DNA of 6,343 nucleotides. Origin: Bifidobacterium breve. Its GTDB lineage: Bacteria; Actinomycetota; Actinomycetes; Mycobacteriales; Mycobacteriaceae. A program made the translations under genes and the position numbers. The notes beneath the pieces are model-generated. The model saw nothing but the letters and a program-made list of their open reading frames with translations. It did no database searches and had not been told where the DNA came from. Position 1 is the stretch's first letter; each line of letters begins with the position of its first letter. The stretch covers positions 1 through 6,343 of the forward strand of contig CALQLM010000076.1 in assembly GCA_943331415.1 (NCBI GenBank), written 5' to 3'. This document shows positions 5,527-6,343 of the stretch, in pieces.

Positions 5527-6343
<817 letters not shown>

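Overview
The window is GC-rich, densely coded actinobacterial DNA and almost certainly comes from a Mycobacterium or Mycolicibacterium chromosome. This rests on gene content and order. From right to left I read serC, sepH (DUF3071), a DUF2537 membrane protein, a SpoU/TrmH RNA methyltransferase, a DUF2530 membrane protein, an SRPBCC protein, a DUF3027 protein, a major facilitator protein and a DUF2771 protein. From memory this matches the M. tuberculosis block Rv0884c to Rv0875c. Two differences are that an SRPBCC gene lies where I recall PPE13 (Rv0878c), and that the MarR gene I recall as Rv0880 is missing.

Layout. Positions 1-1837 (minus strand) hold the MFS transporter, followed by the start of a DUF2771 lipoprotein or exported protein; the two overlap by 4 bases at GTGA. 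Divergent from them is the DUF3027 gene (1923-2819, plus). Its end overlaps the end of the convergent SRPBCC gene (2813-3268, minus) by 7 bases. SRPBCC is the second gene of a minus-strand pair with DUF2530 (3282-3542). A 24-base divergent gap at 3543-3566 then separates this pair from the plus-strand methyltransferase (3567-4391) and DUF2537 (4401-4670). DUF2537 ends 1 base from the end of convergent sepH (4672-5448, minus). The partial serC (5527-6343, minus) lies 78 bases upstream of sepH and continues past the right edge. No gap reaches 300 bases.

The genes do not form a single pathway. SerC makes phosphoserine for serine biosynthesis, SepH is a cell-division factor acting on FtsZ, the methyltransferase modifies an RNA, and the rest are membrane or unknown proteins. 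The common theme visible in the DNA is compact expression: several short -10-like hexamers sit 6 or 7 bases before start codons, as expected for leaderless mycobacterial mRNAs, and one -10 appears to be shared by two divergent genes.

I found no RNA gene, CRISPR array, insertion sequence, phage gene or convincing hairpin terminator. This looks like a conserved core region. The points most worth following up are the promoter architecture, the SRPBCC/MarR synteny difference, and the DUF3027 protein with its cysteine cluster.
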